DNA of 64,000 nucleotides from Spirochaetales bacterium (GTDB lineage: Bacteria > Spirochaetota > Spirochaetia > ARS1246), in the NCBI GenBank assembly GCA_002688185.1, contig NZCE01000003.1, positions 13,430 to 77,429 on the forward strand. Reading direction: 5' to 3'. The position numbers were made by a program, and so were the translations under genes. Below the pieces are notes generated by a model. That model worked only from the letters and a program-made list of their open reading frames with translations, was not told the DNA's origin and did no database searches. Below, one piece after another: positions 1 to 8,547 of this stretch; the stretch's first letter is position 1; the number at the start of each line of letters is the position of its first letter.

Positions 1-1
1 A

Positions 2-523
2 GCATCAACTGATTTTTGGGTGACCGAGGACGATGTTTTTCTAGTCAAAGCGCGTGAGTTAATTGCGGAGGAGGACTATGCTGAGGCTCTCGAAATGCTC
101 GAGGCTATTCAGTTCGCGCCGGAGGACGCCTTACCCGGTGAGGTGGAGTACCTTAAAGGGCATTTATACTACTCGATGGGCTTTTATGAAGAAGCTACAT
201 GGCATTTGGGCAATGCGGATTTTGAGATCGAAAAGTCAGGTTATAACTTCTCAGAAATTCCGTTTTATACGCTTCTTCATTTTGAACGTGCTTCGAGCCA
301 CTATTTCTCCGGTGATTATGACATGTCGCAGAGCATATTGACGGTGCTGATTCAAGGCGGGCCGGGCGAACTAGAGCCGTACGCCCTGCTAATGCTGGCT
401 CAAGTTTTAAGAGAAGCCGGCAATATCACTGAATCGAGGCGTCTGGCGGAGGAAGCATTGGGCAGCTACCGGGGAACACCATTTGAAGCGGACTTCTCCG
501 TCCTAGCCGACGAGGGTGAATGA
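2..523 (+). CDS. TPR-like repeat protein, 5' end missing (left edge)
   Basis: The reading frame is open to the first base of the window, so the gene starts outside it; the GTG at 20 is only an internal candidate start. The visible 170 or so residues are helical with TPR-like spacing, for example repeated A-A-L and Y-x-x-A patterns, and suggest a protein-interaction scaffold. It ends in an ATGA overlap with the adenylate cyclase gene that follows, so the two are very likely co-translated and functionally linked. The missing N-terminus could carry a FecR-like or other sensor domain, but that is a guess. No catalytic motif is visible in the part shown. Confidence 0.75.
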   Translation, partial: ASTDFWVTEDDVFLVKARELIAEEDYAEALEMLEAIQFAPEDALPGEVEYLKGHLYYSMGFYEEATWHLGNADFEIEKSGYNFSEIPFYTLLHFERASSHYFSGDYDMSQSILTVLIQGGPGELEPYALLMLAQVLREAGNITESRRLAEEALGSYRGTPFEADFSVLADEGE

Positions 524-2301
524 GCTACCGCTGGGAATATTTCATACGTCGAACTTTCATTCCTCTGGGAGTGACTCTTGTGTATATAGTGTTGTTGGAG
601 GTATTCGGCTATACGCTTGACTTTCGTCTCCATGACATAGTAGCCACTCTCCGAACGCAATATGCACCACCGTCTGTTCAGTCAACTATCGCGGTTTTTA
701 TTGCAGTTGATGAAGAAAGTGAACGCAAACTGTTAAAAAACGACACAACTGGCGTCAGAGAGGTAATGCCTGACCTTCTTACCATCTTGAGTCGCGCCGG
801 TGCTTCACTCATCGTCTTTGATTTTCTGTTTATTGAATCTATGCCAAAGGTTGATCCTATTTTGAGGGACGCCTTAGAGTCATTCCCGCAAGCGGTCACT
901 GGGGCTGCCTATGTGGATGGAAGACTCAATTTGCCGAATGAATATCTCATAGACGCATTTTCCGACATCGGGATTCTGAATATGGGAACTCCGGCGGGCA
1001 CTCCGCGATATCTCTCGTTCTCCACATATCGGCGTGCCGATGGTTTATATCCAATCTCATTTGTTGCCGCACAAATCTATTCTCATACCACGGGAAAACT
1101 TGACCGACGATTCAGGGGAGCGAAAGATTTCTGGATTCCATTTCACCAATCCGCTGATTATTTTCCTTCTTTTTCTCTTTTTGAAGTGCTTGAAAGTGGC
1201 CCGGAACGAATCGGTGACGAGCGAAATACCCCTCTTTCGATCTTTTCTCAGAAAGCGGTTTTTATCGGGTACGATAAACAGCTGCAGGACAGATTCCGTT
1301 TTCCTAATACCCTTGGTGAACGCTTACCGGGTTCATTTGGACATCTATTTGCATTTGAGGCGATGGTGAACGGAGATCGGCTGATAGTATTGCCTAGACT
1401 CGCAAAAATTATAATATCAATCTGCGTGCTACTGGCTGCGGTTTTTATCTATTTGAGGGGCCGCTCGCTTTTTGCATGGCAGATCGTTTTTCCCGTCGTT
1501 TGGTTTGTCGCCATAATACTCCTGGCCGTTCTGGCGGATGTGCAACTCCCGATTCTGGCCCCGTTTGGAGCTTTGGCAATTTTTAGGATCAGTTTCAAGC
1601 TGAATGAGCGTATGCAACTCAAATCCCGGCTCAAGTCCGCAATCGGTTTCGATCCATCTAAACTTGACGACTTCCGGAAACGGACTGCCATGACCGACGG
1701 GAGAATAGTCAAGCAAACGGCGATTCTCTGTGCCGATATCCGGGGTTACACAACTTATGTCAAAAATACCAGCCGAGATGTCGTCGCCCAGGTTGTGGGT
1801 GAATATATGTCAGCGATGGAGCAAATCATCATCGACTCGAAGGGCTACATCAACAAGTACGTTGGCGATGAGATCATTGCCGTCTTTGGATTTCCTTTAG
1901 ATGAATCCTCTATATGTCTCCGTGCGGTGCAGGTGTCGCTTGCAATGCTTAAAGAATTGGAAACCTTGAAGCAGCGATGGAAGGAAAGACGTTTTTCCTA
2001 TTTTCAGTTTATCGGGATCGGCGTCGACTTTGGCGATGCCACGTTTTTGGAGGTTGGCGGCAGAACCAAGCGCCAATTTGATATTATCGGCAACCCAATC
2101 AATGGCGCAGCGCGAATACAGGCGTTGACAAAAGAGCTCAAAACTCCATTTCTCGTGAGTCAGGAGCTCGTGGACTGCGTACAAAATGATGCAGACGCAA
2201 GCTCTGGTTTTACTATTGAACTAACCGGTACACATCAAATCCGCGGCATGGGAGACAGAAAAATATATCGAATATTCAAAGAGAGTCATCAGCCGATTTG
2301 A
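520..2301 (+). CDS. CHASE2-domain class III adenylate cyclase
   Basis: Membrane-bound nucleotide cyclase that should make cAMP from ATP. An N-terminal membrane segment (about residues 11-30) precedes a CHASE2-type extracytoplasmic sensor (about 30-285). Three hydrophobic segments follow (about 290-358), then a cytoplasmic class III catalytic domain (about 395-593). Metal-site motifs CADIRGYT (near 405) and KYVGDE (near 447) are present. So is the QFDIIGNPINGAAR region (near 519), with the Asp that selects adenine and the transition-state Asn and Arg. The enzyme therefore looks active and ATP-specific. The start overlaps the stop of the TPR gene as ATGA. The sensed ligand cannot be read from sequence. 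A CRP-like protein at 60956-61597 is a possible cAMP receptor. Confidence 0.9.
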   Translation: MSYRWEYFIRRTFIPLGVTLVYIVLLEVFGYTLDFRLHDIVATLRTQYAPPSVQSTIAVFIAVDEESERKLLKNDTTGVREVMPDLLTILSRAGASLIVFDFLFIESMPKVDPILRDALESFPQAVTGAAYVDGRLNLPNEYLIDAFSDIGILNMGTPAGTPRYLSFSTYRRADGLYPISFVAAQIYSHTTGKLDRRFRGAKDFWIPFHQSADYFPSFSLFEVLESGPERIGDERNTPLSIFSQKAVFIGYDKQLQDRFRFPNTLGERLPGSFGHLFAFEAMVNGDRLIVLPRLAKIIISICVLLAAVFIYLRGRSLFAWQIVFPVVWFVAIILLAVLADVQLPILAPFGALAIFRISFKLNERMQLKSRLKSAIGFDPSKLDDFRKRTAMTDGRIVKQTAILCADIRGYTTYVKNTSRDVVAQVVGEYMSAMEQIIIDSKGYINKYVGDEIIAVFGFPLDESSICLRAVQVSLAMLKELETLKQRWKERRFSYFQFIGIGVDFGDATFLEVGGRTKRQFDIIGNPINGAARIQALTKELKTPFLVSQELVDCVQNDADASSGFTIELTGTHQIRGMGDRKIYRIFKESHQPI

Positions 2302-2329
2302 TCCTAGACGCTCAAGTTCTCGTTTATGC

Positions 2330-3391
2330 TCAACCCCATGGCTCGGCGCGGTTGATTATCCGGTCAACCGCGTCCCATGGATCTTGATCTTCCTCTTCCA
2401 GCTCTTTTCTGAGCAACTCTATCATCCTGCCGATATTCCCCGTCCGGCTGAGCAGCATGTCAAGCCTTCCTTCAGGCTCTTGATACAGCCGGAATAATGA
2501 GATAAATGCGTTGTTAATCTCCATGGCGGCGATATCCCGGTACCCGTCACCCGAATATCGTGCCTCATACGTACTTATGAACTCAGCCTTAAACCGTCCA
2601 ATAACCTCACGCTTTTGTGTTCGTTTTTGATCATCGGAAATGTCAGCGGTATAAACCGCCGTCAATTTCTGGCTCAAATCATACATATCCAACGCAAATT
2701 GATCAGAATCTAGCCGAGACTCACCCATCATTTGGTTTTCTTTGCTTTCACTCCCAAAACGTGACACGATATATTGCGCTGCTCCTTCACGCCCTACAAG
2801 AGTGGCAAGCTTCTCGTTAAACTCCGCCTCTCCGGTAATAAATACCGTGGCATGCGTCTGCTCGTGAATGATGAGCTCAGCAAGTCTGTGGTCTGCGTAA
2901 TCCACCATAAAAGAGAAAAGTGGGTCTTTGAAATAGCCTAAGCTTGAGAATGCGTCGACCGGCCGAACAAATACATCATATCCCTGTTTAGCCAGCTTTT
3001 TTTTCTCCCGATTTGCCTGCTCCATGTCGTAGAACCCCCGGTACGGAAGTGATCCGAGAAGGGGATAGTTATAATAGTGCGGCTCGAGGCCAAACTCTTC
3101 TGCACCCTGAACTACTGCAACCAGATAACTTCTATCGAGCTCATAATATCGGGTATAGTTGTGCGAATCCTCCAACCCCAGCTCTTCTCTTGAAAATTTT
3201 CGTAGATCACTAACTCTGGTGAGGAGATCGACAACATTTTTGCTAGTGCCCTCATCCAAGAGCAATTTTGCATTCGGCCGGGCGCCCCAGTGGTGTCTGA
3301 GAAACGGCACAGATTGGCGAAGCACATAACATGAAATGCACGACCAAGAGAGTATTACGCAGACGGTCAGCCGAAGCGCGGTTTTCTTCAT
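2330..3391 (-). CDS. Putative zinc aminopeptidase, lipoprotein (COG4324-like)
   Basis: Secreted, probably lipid-anchored metallopeptidase of the 'putative aminopeptidase' family (PF10023-like). The ATG at 3391 is preferred over an ATG 18 codons upstream because it gives a proper signal peptide (MKKTALRLTV...) with a Cys soon after the hydrophobic core. The zinc motif HEQTH lies near residue 175 in the context IIHEQTHATVF. Downstream acidic residues (NEKLATLVGREGA) match the glutamates this family carries after its HExxH. Substrate is unknown. It lies just downstream of the GH114-like lipoprotein gene on the same strand. It converges with the adenylate cyclase, from which it is separated by about 28 bases with no clear terminator. 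Confidence 0.8.
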   Translation of the reverse strand: MKKTALRLTVCVILSWSCISCYVLRQSVPFLRHHWGARPNAKLLLDEGTSKNVVDLLTRVSDLRKFSREELGLEDSHNYTRYYELDRSYLVAVVQGAEEFGLEPHYYNYPLLGSLPYRGFYDMEQANREKKKLAKQGYDVFVRPVDAFSSLGYFKDPLFSFMVDYADHRLAELIIHEQTHATVFITGEAEFNEKLATLVGREGAAQYIVSRFGSESKENQMMGESRLDSDQFALDMYDLSQKLTAVYTADISDDQKRTQKREVIGRFKAEFISTYEARYSGDGYRDIAAMEINNAFISLFRLYQEPEGRLDMLLSRTGNIGRMIELLRKELEEEDQDPWDAVDRIINRAEPWG

Positions 3392-3410
3392 GGCTGTATG
3401 GCGCGCAGAG

Positions 3411-3980
3411 TCAACGTTGCGACTCAAAAAATTGAAATACGTCAACTCCGTCTAGAACCGCCCCATCAAAACCAGCATTAATAATACGGAGAAGATACGA
3501 GTTCTTGCGATTTATGTGAAAAGAATTGAGCTGGTTTTCCGGATCTGCGCAGTAATCGATAACCAGAATGGGCAATCCCCGATCTCGTGCTGGGCCGATG
3601 TAGGAGAGCATAAACGACCGTTGCCCGTCTGGGGTCGATTTGTCGACACCCCCGAGTCCATAATTGAGGGACTCAATAAGGAAACCACTGATAGATCCGA
3701 CATAGTGCTCGTCAATGCGCGAGCTCGAGCCACCGCCCTCGGTAAGGAGCTCCTCGCCGTTGTTGACGACTATTTCGAAGTCTTTTTTTTCTGCCTTTGC
3801 CTCCGCTACCACCTCGAGGACGAGCTTTTTCATCTCCCTGCGGTAATTCACGGGAACAACCGAGTGCCCGGAGGCACAGGAGGCCATGAGCATTAAAATT
3901 AGCAAAACGGTACTAGTGGATAGCTTGAGCGGAGTCACCTGTAAAAGATCCGCCCTTTTCTTGGCTAGTTTGCGCCGCAC
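3411..3980 (-). CDS. GH114/TM1410-like lipoprotein, short and apparently rearranged
   Basis: Secreted lipoprotein (lipobox LMASC near residue 34) related to the TM1410/GH114 family of extracellular TIM-barrel proteins. Family-like blocks are visible: REMKKLVLEV, a NNGEELL segment (family: PQNGEEL), LPILVIDYC (family: VLVVDYC) and, at the extreme C-terminus, GFDGAVLDGVDVFQFF. In the family members I know, the GFDGVYLD-type block comes before the others, so here the order seems permuted. At about 155 mature residues the protein is also too short for a full barrel. The start overlaps the stop of the FmdB gene by 16 bases. Enzymatic activity is doubtful. Confidence 0.6.
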   Translation of the reverse strand: MRRKLAKKRADLLQVTPLKLSTSTVLLILMLMASCASGHSVVPVNYRREMKKLVLEVVAEAKAEKKDFEIVVNNGEELLTEGGGSSSRIDEHYVGSISGFLIESLNYGLGGVDKSTPDGQRSFMLSYIGPARDRGLPILVIDYCADPENQLNSFHINRKNSYLLRIINAGFDGAVLDGVDVFQFFESQR

Positions 3981-4186
3981 ATGCCGCTGCCGCAGCGACC
4001 CTTCTCAAATCCGTCGCCGCAGGCGCATTCAGGCATAGCTTTACCTGAGCTGTTTACGGCAAACAGGCTCAGCCTGCGCGCGACTTGGGTGCTCCCGCAC
4101 GAGGTACACGAGACTTTGTCACCGGTATGGACGAGCATTTCAAACTCATCGCTGCACTGTTTGCAGGTATATTCGTAAATCGGCAT
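3965..4186 (-). CDS. FmdB-family zinc ribbon protein
   Basis: Small putative regulatory protein of the FmdB/CxxC_CxxC_SSSS family. It opens with MPIYEYTCKQC, the signature start of the family, and has the paired CxxC knuckles CKQC and CTSC that should bind one zinc ion. The C-terminus is Gly/Cys rich (CACGDGFEKGRC), also usual in this family. A strong Shine-Dalgarno (GGGAGG) sits just before the ATG. It is the first gene of a three-gene reverse-strand group with the GH114-like lipoprotein and aminopeptidase, and it is divergent from the VWA gene. Its molecular target is unknown. Confidence 0.85.
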   Translation of the reverse strand: MPIYEYTCKQCSDEFEMLVHTGDKVSCTSCGSTQVARRLSLFAVNSSGKAMPECACGDGFEKGRCGSGMCGAN

Positions 4187-4379
4187 GAAGACCTCCCGAT
4201 TGGCTTATGTTCCATTGGAATAATACAAAATGATTGTGGATGGGGTCAATGTCTCGGCATATTTGCAGGGCATACAAATTCCTTACAATCGTTTTACCGG
4301 AATCTCACCATCATTTTTGCAGGAGCGATAAGTTACATGATGTTACTAAGGTAGCAAATACGTTTTAATGGAGAGGCTG

Positions 4380-5714
4380 ATGAAAACCTTCAACATGAGA
4401 TTATTTCGATTGAGCTTTGTGGCGATATCGCTGTCCTTGGGCATTTTTACGGTGAATGCTCAACGGGTTACTTTGGACGTTACCGTGTCAAATCCGTATC
4501 TGCTGGCCGACAGCCGTCAAACAACGTTCCTCAAGGTCGGTCTCACAGGATTTGCTCTATCCGGTCAGACGGATCGAGCCCCGGTCAATGTGGCCATCGT
4601 TTTGGATAGATCAGGTTCAATGGAAGGCGAGAAGATAGCAAGAGCCAAAGATGCCGCAATTTTGGCCGTGGACATGCTTGATTCGAGGGATATCGCGTCA
4701 ATAGTGACGTATTCCGACAGCGTTTCCGTTTTGGTTCCCTCAACGAGAATTGTGGATAAAGAAGATGTCCGGGCAAAGGTCAGATCGATATATGCCGATG
4801 GAAGTACTGCGCTCTTTGCGGGAGTGAGCAAGGGCGCCCACGAGTTGCGGAAGTTTTTCGAGAGACAACGGGTCAACCGGGTCATACTCCTTTCCGATGG
4901 ACTGGCGAACGTCGGCCCTGACAGTCCCGGCGCCCTCGGCGATTTGGGTTCATCGTTGAGGCGGGAAGGCATTTCGGTAAGTACAATTGGCTTGGGTCTC
5001 GGATATAATGAAGATCTCATGGTGCAACTCGCACAGAAAAGCGACGGCAATCACGCTTTTGTTGAGAACACCAGGGACCTTTCAAGAATCTTCCGATATG
5101 AGTTTGATGACGTGCTTTCGGTAGTTGCACAGGAGATAGAAATCTCCATACATTGCGCACCGGGCATAGTACCTGTCCGAGTTATGGGTCGCGATGCCGA
5201 TATCGCTGATGGCGTAGTGTATACGACCATCAATCAGCTCTATAGCAACCAGCAAAAATACATCATGCTGGAAGTGGAAATTCCTCCTCAACCGGAGGGA
5301 AAACAGTTGCCGGTAGCTACCGTTGATATAAGCTATGGTAATATGGTGTCAGGATTAACTGATTCCCTTTCGAGCTTTGCCGATGTGCAATTCACGGCGT
5401 CACAGGTCACGGCGGAAGAGAATGTGAATAGGGAGACGATGGCTGAAGCCGTTTTGCAGCTTGCCACCGAAGAAAGCAAACGAGCCGTGCAGCTGCGTGA
5501 TGAGGGGAAACTGGAAGAGGCAGAGGAAGTTCTCTTAGAAAACGCCGAGTACCTCATGGAGCAGGCTGAAGCTTTGCAGGCACCTATGCTGCAGGGCTAC
5601 GGTGAGCAGAATATCATGGATGCTGACGCGGTTGATGATGAAGATGAGTGGCAATCCACCCGCAAAGAGATGAGAGACAAGCAACACGAGAACGAGAGCC
5701 AACAGAACTATTAA
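4380..5714 (+). CDS. Secreted VWA-domain protein (YfbK/BatA-like)
   Basis: Exported protein with a von Willebrand A domain. The ATG at 4380 is chosen over one at 4368 because a GAGAGG ribosome site lies correctly between them and the resulting N-terminus is a good signal peptide ending near VNAQ. The MIDAS metal site is complete: DRSGS near residue 67, the Thr of DGSTALF, and the Asp of LLSDGLAN. This resembles the Ca-activated-channel-like/YfbK group. A C-terminal segment rich in Glu and Ala (about 365-440) looks helical or coiled. The gene is followed, 77 bases on and in the same direction, by a histidine kinase and response regulator. That placement suggests a signalling partner or a co-regulated envelope protein. 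Confidence 0.85.
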   Translation: MKTFNMRLFRLSFVAISLSLGIFTVNAQRVTLDVTVSNPYLLADSRQTTFLKVGLTGFALSGQTDRAPVNVAIVLDRSGSMEGEKIARAKDAAILAVDMLDSRDIASIVTYSDSVSVLVPSTRIVDKEDVRAKVRSIYADGSTALFAGVSKGAHELRKFFERQRVNRVILLSDGLANVGPDSPGALGDLGSSLRREGISVSTIGLGLGYNEDLMVQLAQKSDGNHAFVENTRDLSRIFRYEFDDVLSVVAQEIEISIHCAPGIVPVRVMGRDADIADGVVYTTINQLYSNQQKYIMLEVEIPPQPEGKQLPVATVDISYGNMVSGLTDSLSSFADVQFTASQVTAEENVNRETMAEAVLQLATEESKRAVQLRDEGKLEEAEEVLLENAEYLMEQAEALQAPMLQGYGEQNIMDADAVDDEDEWQSTRKEMRDKQHENESQQNY

Positions 5715-5734
5715 GAAAAAATCCGTGGATCGTT

Positions 5735-5771
5735 CCGCGGCAACGGCTTTTGAAAGGGCCGGCTGCCGCGG
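5735..5771 (+). other. Inverted repeat between VWA gene and histidine kinase
   Basis: Perfect 8-base inverted repeat (CCGCGGCA, 5735-5742; TGCCGCGG, 5764-5771) with a 21-base loop, in the 77-base gap before the histidine kinase. No U-run follows, so it is not a standard intrinsic terminator. It could stabilise or divide the VWA mRNA from the kinase message, or act as a protein-binding palindrome. Confidence 0.5.
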
Positions 5772-5790
5772 AGGGTAATGAGGAACGTGC

Positions 5791-7368
5791 ATGAGAAGAA
5801 GGCTGATTACCGTGTTTCTATTCATCGTGGCCGCGCCTCTTGGGCTTGTAACCTGGCTCGGATTGAGGAGTTTGGGGGATGAAAAGACGAGGGAAAATCA
5901 GCAGTATAGGACGGTCATAGAGGGTCGTCTTTATGATGTAAATGAAAGAATCGGCGAGGTTTTCCAATCAAAAAAAGTTGAGCTTCTGCAACTCGATAAT
6001 GCGGGGCTCATGGCAAAAGACGAGATTCGAGGATTCCTGAGAAAGTCCCGATTGATTAAGCAAATCTTTGTTCTTTCGGCTGACGGCACCTTATCCCATC
6101 CGCCGCCGCTTGAATCGGCCAGCTTAAAAGAGGCCGCCTTCTTTATCCGTACAAATAGCATCGGCATAACAAAGGAGCTATTCCTTAGGAGCTCGGAAGC
6201 CGCAGCACAAACCCGGCGGTCCGCGGGATGGCACACCTGGTTTTGGGGAGAAGGGATAAATTTCATCTTTTGGCGACATGATTCGGACGGAACGATAGTT
6301 GGTTTTGAACTGGAGAGATCTGCAATGATTTCAGACATTGTTGCGGCAATGCCTGACACGGAGATGGACGGTCCAATTGGACCTACAGGCAGAATTGCCC
6401 TTTCGGATGCGAGTGGTAATACTATTTATCAATGGGGAGATTATCGCCCCAAAGACGGTGAATCGCCGGCCGCCACAATCCTCGTAGCTCCACCCTTAAG
6501 CTCGTGGAGACTGCACTACTATATCGATATGGACCATGCGGCCTCATTCGTATCTGAAGGATATTTTGCTCTCATTGGCGCAATAATTGCAATTATTCTC
6601 GCGATAATTGGACTGGCGATTTATTTCTATCGGGAAAGCTCTCGGGAAATGCGTGAGGCTCTAAAGCGAATGTCATTTGTAAATCAAGTATCACATGAGC
6701 TCAAGACTCCGCTCACGAATATTCGCATGTATGCTGAATTACTGCAGAAAGACTTTGAACCGGATAGCACAAAAGCCAACAGATACCTCAATATTCTGGT
6801 AACCGAGAGCAATCGTTTGAGCCGCCTAATTGGAAACGTGCTTACGTTCGCCAAACATCAAAAAAGCGGCATCCAGATAAATGCGAGACCCGGTGTGGTC
6901 GACGACATCATTGCCGATACAATTGAAAATTTCAGACCCGTATTAAAGACCGCCGGTGTTACCGTGGAGTTTACACCGGGGGCCCAAGGTCGAGTAAGTT
7001 TAGATCCCGACGCACTAGACCAAATCCTCAACAACCTTATCAGCAACGTGGAGAAATACGCTTCAAAGGGCGGATGGTTGGGCATCACCAGCTCGCAGCG
7101 CGGCGACTGTACTACTATCAGCATTTCCGATCGCGGCCCCGGAATTCCCCCTACACAACGGCAGAGCATTTTCCGGCCGTTCGTGCGCTTGAGCAATAAA
7201 CTCACCGACGGAGTGGCCGGCACCGGCATCGGTCTCACAATTGCAAAAAATCTAGCGCTGCTACACGGTGGGACTTTGGGACTAATGCCTGGGGACGACG
7301 GAGCGACGTTCGTTGTCGAAATTTATACACCTGGAGAGATGAAAGATGATGAAAATTCTGGTAGCTGA
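5791..7368 (+). CDS. Sensor histidine kinase
   Basis: Membrane sensor kinase. An N-terminal segment (about residues 4-25) and a second membrane segment (about 252-275) bracket an extracytoplasmic sensor region of about 225 residues. That region shows no family motif I recognise. The phospho-acceptor H-box is FVNQVSHELKTPLTNIR (near residue 295), followed by ATP-binding N, G1 (DRGPGIP) and G2 (GTGIGLTIA) boxes near the C-terminus. There is no HAMP-like stretch of usual length between the membrane and the H-box. The stop overlaps the response regulator start by 23 bases, so the pair forms one two-component system. Confidence 0.93.
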   Translation: MRRRLITVFLFIVAAPLGLVTWLGLRSLGDEKTRENQQYRTVIEGRLYDVNERIGEVFQSKKVELLQLDNAGLMAKDEIRGFLRKSRLIKQIFVLSADGTLSHPPPLESASLKEAAFFIRTNSIGITKELFLRSSEAAAQTRRSAGWHTWFWGEGINFIFWRHDSDGTIVGFELERSAMISDIVAAMPDTEMDGPIGPTGRIALSDASGNTIYQWGDYRPKDGESPAATILVAPPLSSWRLHYYIDMDHAASFVSEGYFALIGAIIAIILAIIGLAIYFYRESSREMREALKRMSFVNQVSHELKTPLTNIRMYAELLQKDFEPDSTKANRYLNILVTESNRLSRLIGNVLTFAKHQKSGIQINARPGVVDDIIADTIENFRPVLKTAGVTVEFTPGAQGRVSLDPDALDQILNNLISNVEKYASKGGWLGITSSQRGDCTTISISDRGPGIPPTQRQSIFRPFVRLSNKLTDGVAGTGIGLTIAKNLALLHGGTLGLMPGDDGATFVVEIYTPGEMKDDENSGS

Positions 7369-8026
7369 GGACGATGCCTATACTCGCGAAGGTCTCGTAG
7401 AAATACTCCGAGCGGAAGGATATGAAACGGTAGCAGCGGAGAACGGTACCGAAGCTCTCGAGATGTACCGAACGGAGTCACCGGACGTCGCGTGTCTCGA
7501 CGTTATGATGCCGGGAATAAACGGCTACGACGTGTGCCGTGAGATACGCCGGAAGAATGAGGGCATTCCCATTCTATTCATCAGCGCAAAATCTGAAGAA
7601 ATTGACAAAGTGCTCGGTCTCGAGCTCGGCGCGGATGATTTTATCGTAAAGCCTTTTGGAGTAAAGGAAGTGATCGCCCGGGTTCGCGCGGTAACTCGCA
7701 GGTATTTTACCACCGTTCGAGATGAAGCCGAATCGTTCCACCTGGGCGATCTGACGGTGATGCCTGCCGAGCTACGTGCGTACAGGGGCGATATCAGGGT
7801 CGAGCTCAGCATCCGTGACGTGAATATCCTAAAAACTTTTTTTGCGAATCAGGGCAAAGTGCTTAGCCGCGACACCCTCTTCAGCGCCGGATGGGGTATC
7901 GAGCATCTGCCTAACTCGAGAACCCTCGATCAACATATATCTCAATTAAGAAGGCGTATAGAGATCGATCCAAAGTGTCCCAAAATCATATGCACCGTTC
8001 ACGGTGCAGGCTACCGATATCCATAG
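7346..8026 (+). CDS. OmpR/PhoB-type response regulator
   Basis: Cytoplasmic DNA-binding response regulator partnered with the overlapping histidine kinase. The receiver domain (residues 1-115) has the acidic pocket AEDD, the phospho-acceptor Asp in CLDVMMPG, the switch Ser of FISAKS and the Lys of VKPFG. The C-terminal half is a winged helix of the OmpR type (LSIRDVNILK, then SRTLDQHISQLRRRIE and GAGYRYP). Two ATG codons are adjacent at the start; the first is spaced about nine bases from a GGAGAG sequence inside the kinase gene. Likely targets include its own operon and the upstream VWA gene, but no binding repeat is identifiable. Confidence 0.93.
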   Translation: MMKILVAEDDAYTREGLVEILRAEGYETVAAENGTEALEMYRTESPDVACLDVMMPGINGYDVCREIRRKNEGIPILFISAKSEEIDKVLGLELGADDFIVKPFGVKEVIARVRAVTRRYFTTVRDEAESFHLGDLTVMPAELRAYRGDIRVELSIRDVNILKTFFANQGKVLSRDTLFSAGWGIEHLPNSRTLDQHISQLRRRIEIDPKCPKIICTVHGAGYRYP

Positions 8027-8028
8027 GG

Positions 8029-8547
8029 CTACGTTTGACTAAAAGCCTTCGTCACGAGGTTAGCGAAAAGTCCTGAGATTGGCGGAAAAATTATGACGCT
8101 TATGAGTCGCACGATTGCGAACCGCCAACCGAGGATCCCGACCTCCATCGGCAATCGAGCAACCGCAATGAGGGACCAGCTGCTGATAAATGCTACTATG
8201 GTCCCAATGCCGGCCCCTGATTGCATCAAAGCCGCCGCCATGGGAAAACTCACATAGGGTCCGCCCGGAGTGATGCTTCCGGCCAGAGTCCCTATGATAA
8301 TGCCGCGAAAACCCGACTCAGTGCCGACCCATTGTGACAGGAGATCTTTTGGTAGGAGGGTCTGCACCATGCCGCCGATGATAAAAGCAAATATCAGCAG
8401 GGGGAGAATTTCCAAAAGTGTTCGCCCCGCGATTTTTATTCCGTCCAGGTTTTTGCCACCGCCGTTTACCGTAGCGACGATAAACAGAACGACAGCAATA
8501 ACCGCCATTATTACCGTTGGGATCAGCATGGTGGATTTCGGATGCAT
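8029..8547 (-). CDS. Permease, YraQ/ArsP_1-like, short form
   Basis: Integral membrane protein with about five hydrophobic segments, resembling the YraQ/PF03773 permease family. Typical features are the ILPLLIFAFIIGGMVQ segment and the Gly/Pro-rich GSITPGGPYVSFPMA motif near the middle. At 172 residues it is about half the length of full permeases, so it may act as a dimer, as short members of this family probably do. The transported solute is unknown. Its start overlaps the stop of the coiled-coil gene (TAATG arrangement), so the two are co-transcribed. It converges with the response regulator gene with only two bases between the stops. Confidence 0.75.
   Translation of the reverse strand: MHPKSTMLIPTVIMAVIAVVLFIVATVNGGGKNLDGIKIAGRTLLEILPLLIFAFIIGGMVQTLLPKDLLSQWVGTESGFRGIIIGTLAGSITPGGPYVSFPMAAALMQSGAGIGTIVAFISSWSLIAVARLPMEVGILGWRFAIVRLISVIIFPPISGLFANLVTKAFSQT

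Noticed and set aside
4565..5050. Reverse-strand ORF of 161 codons inside the VWA gene
   Set aside because: It is an antisense shadow of the clear VWA reading frame, with no ribosome site or recognisable motifs.
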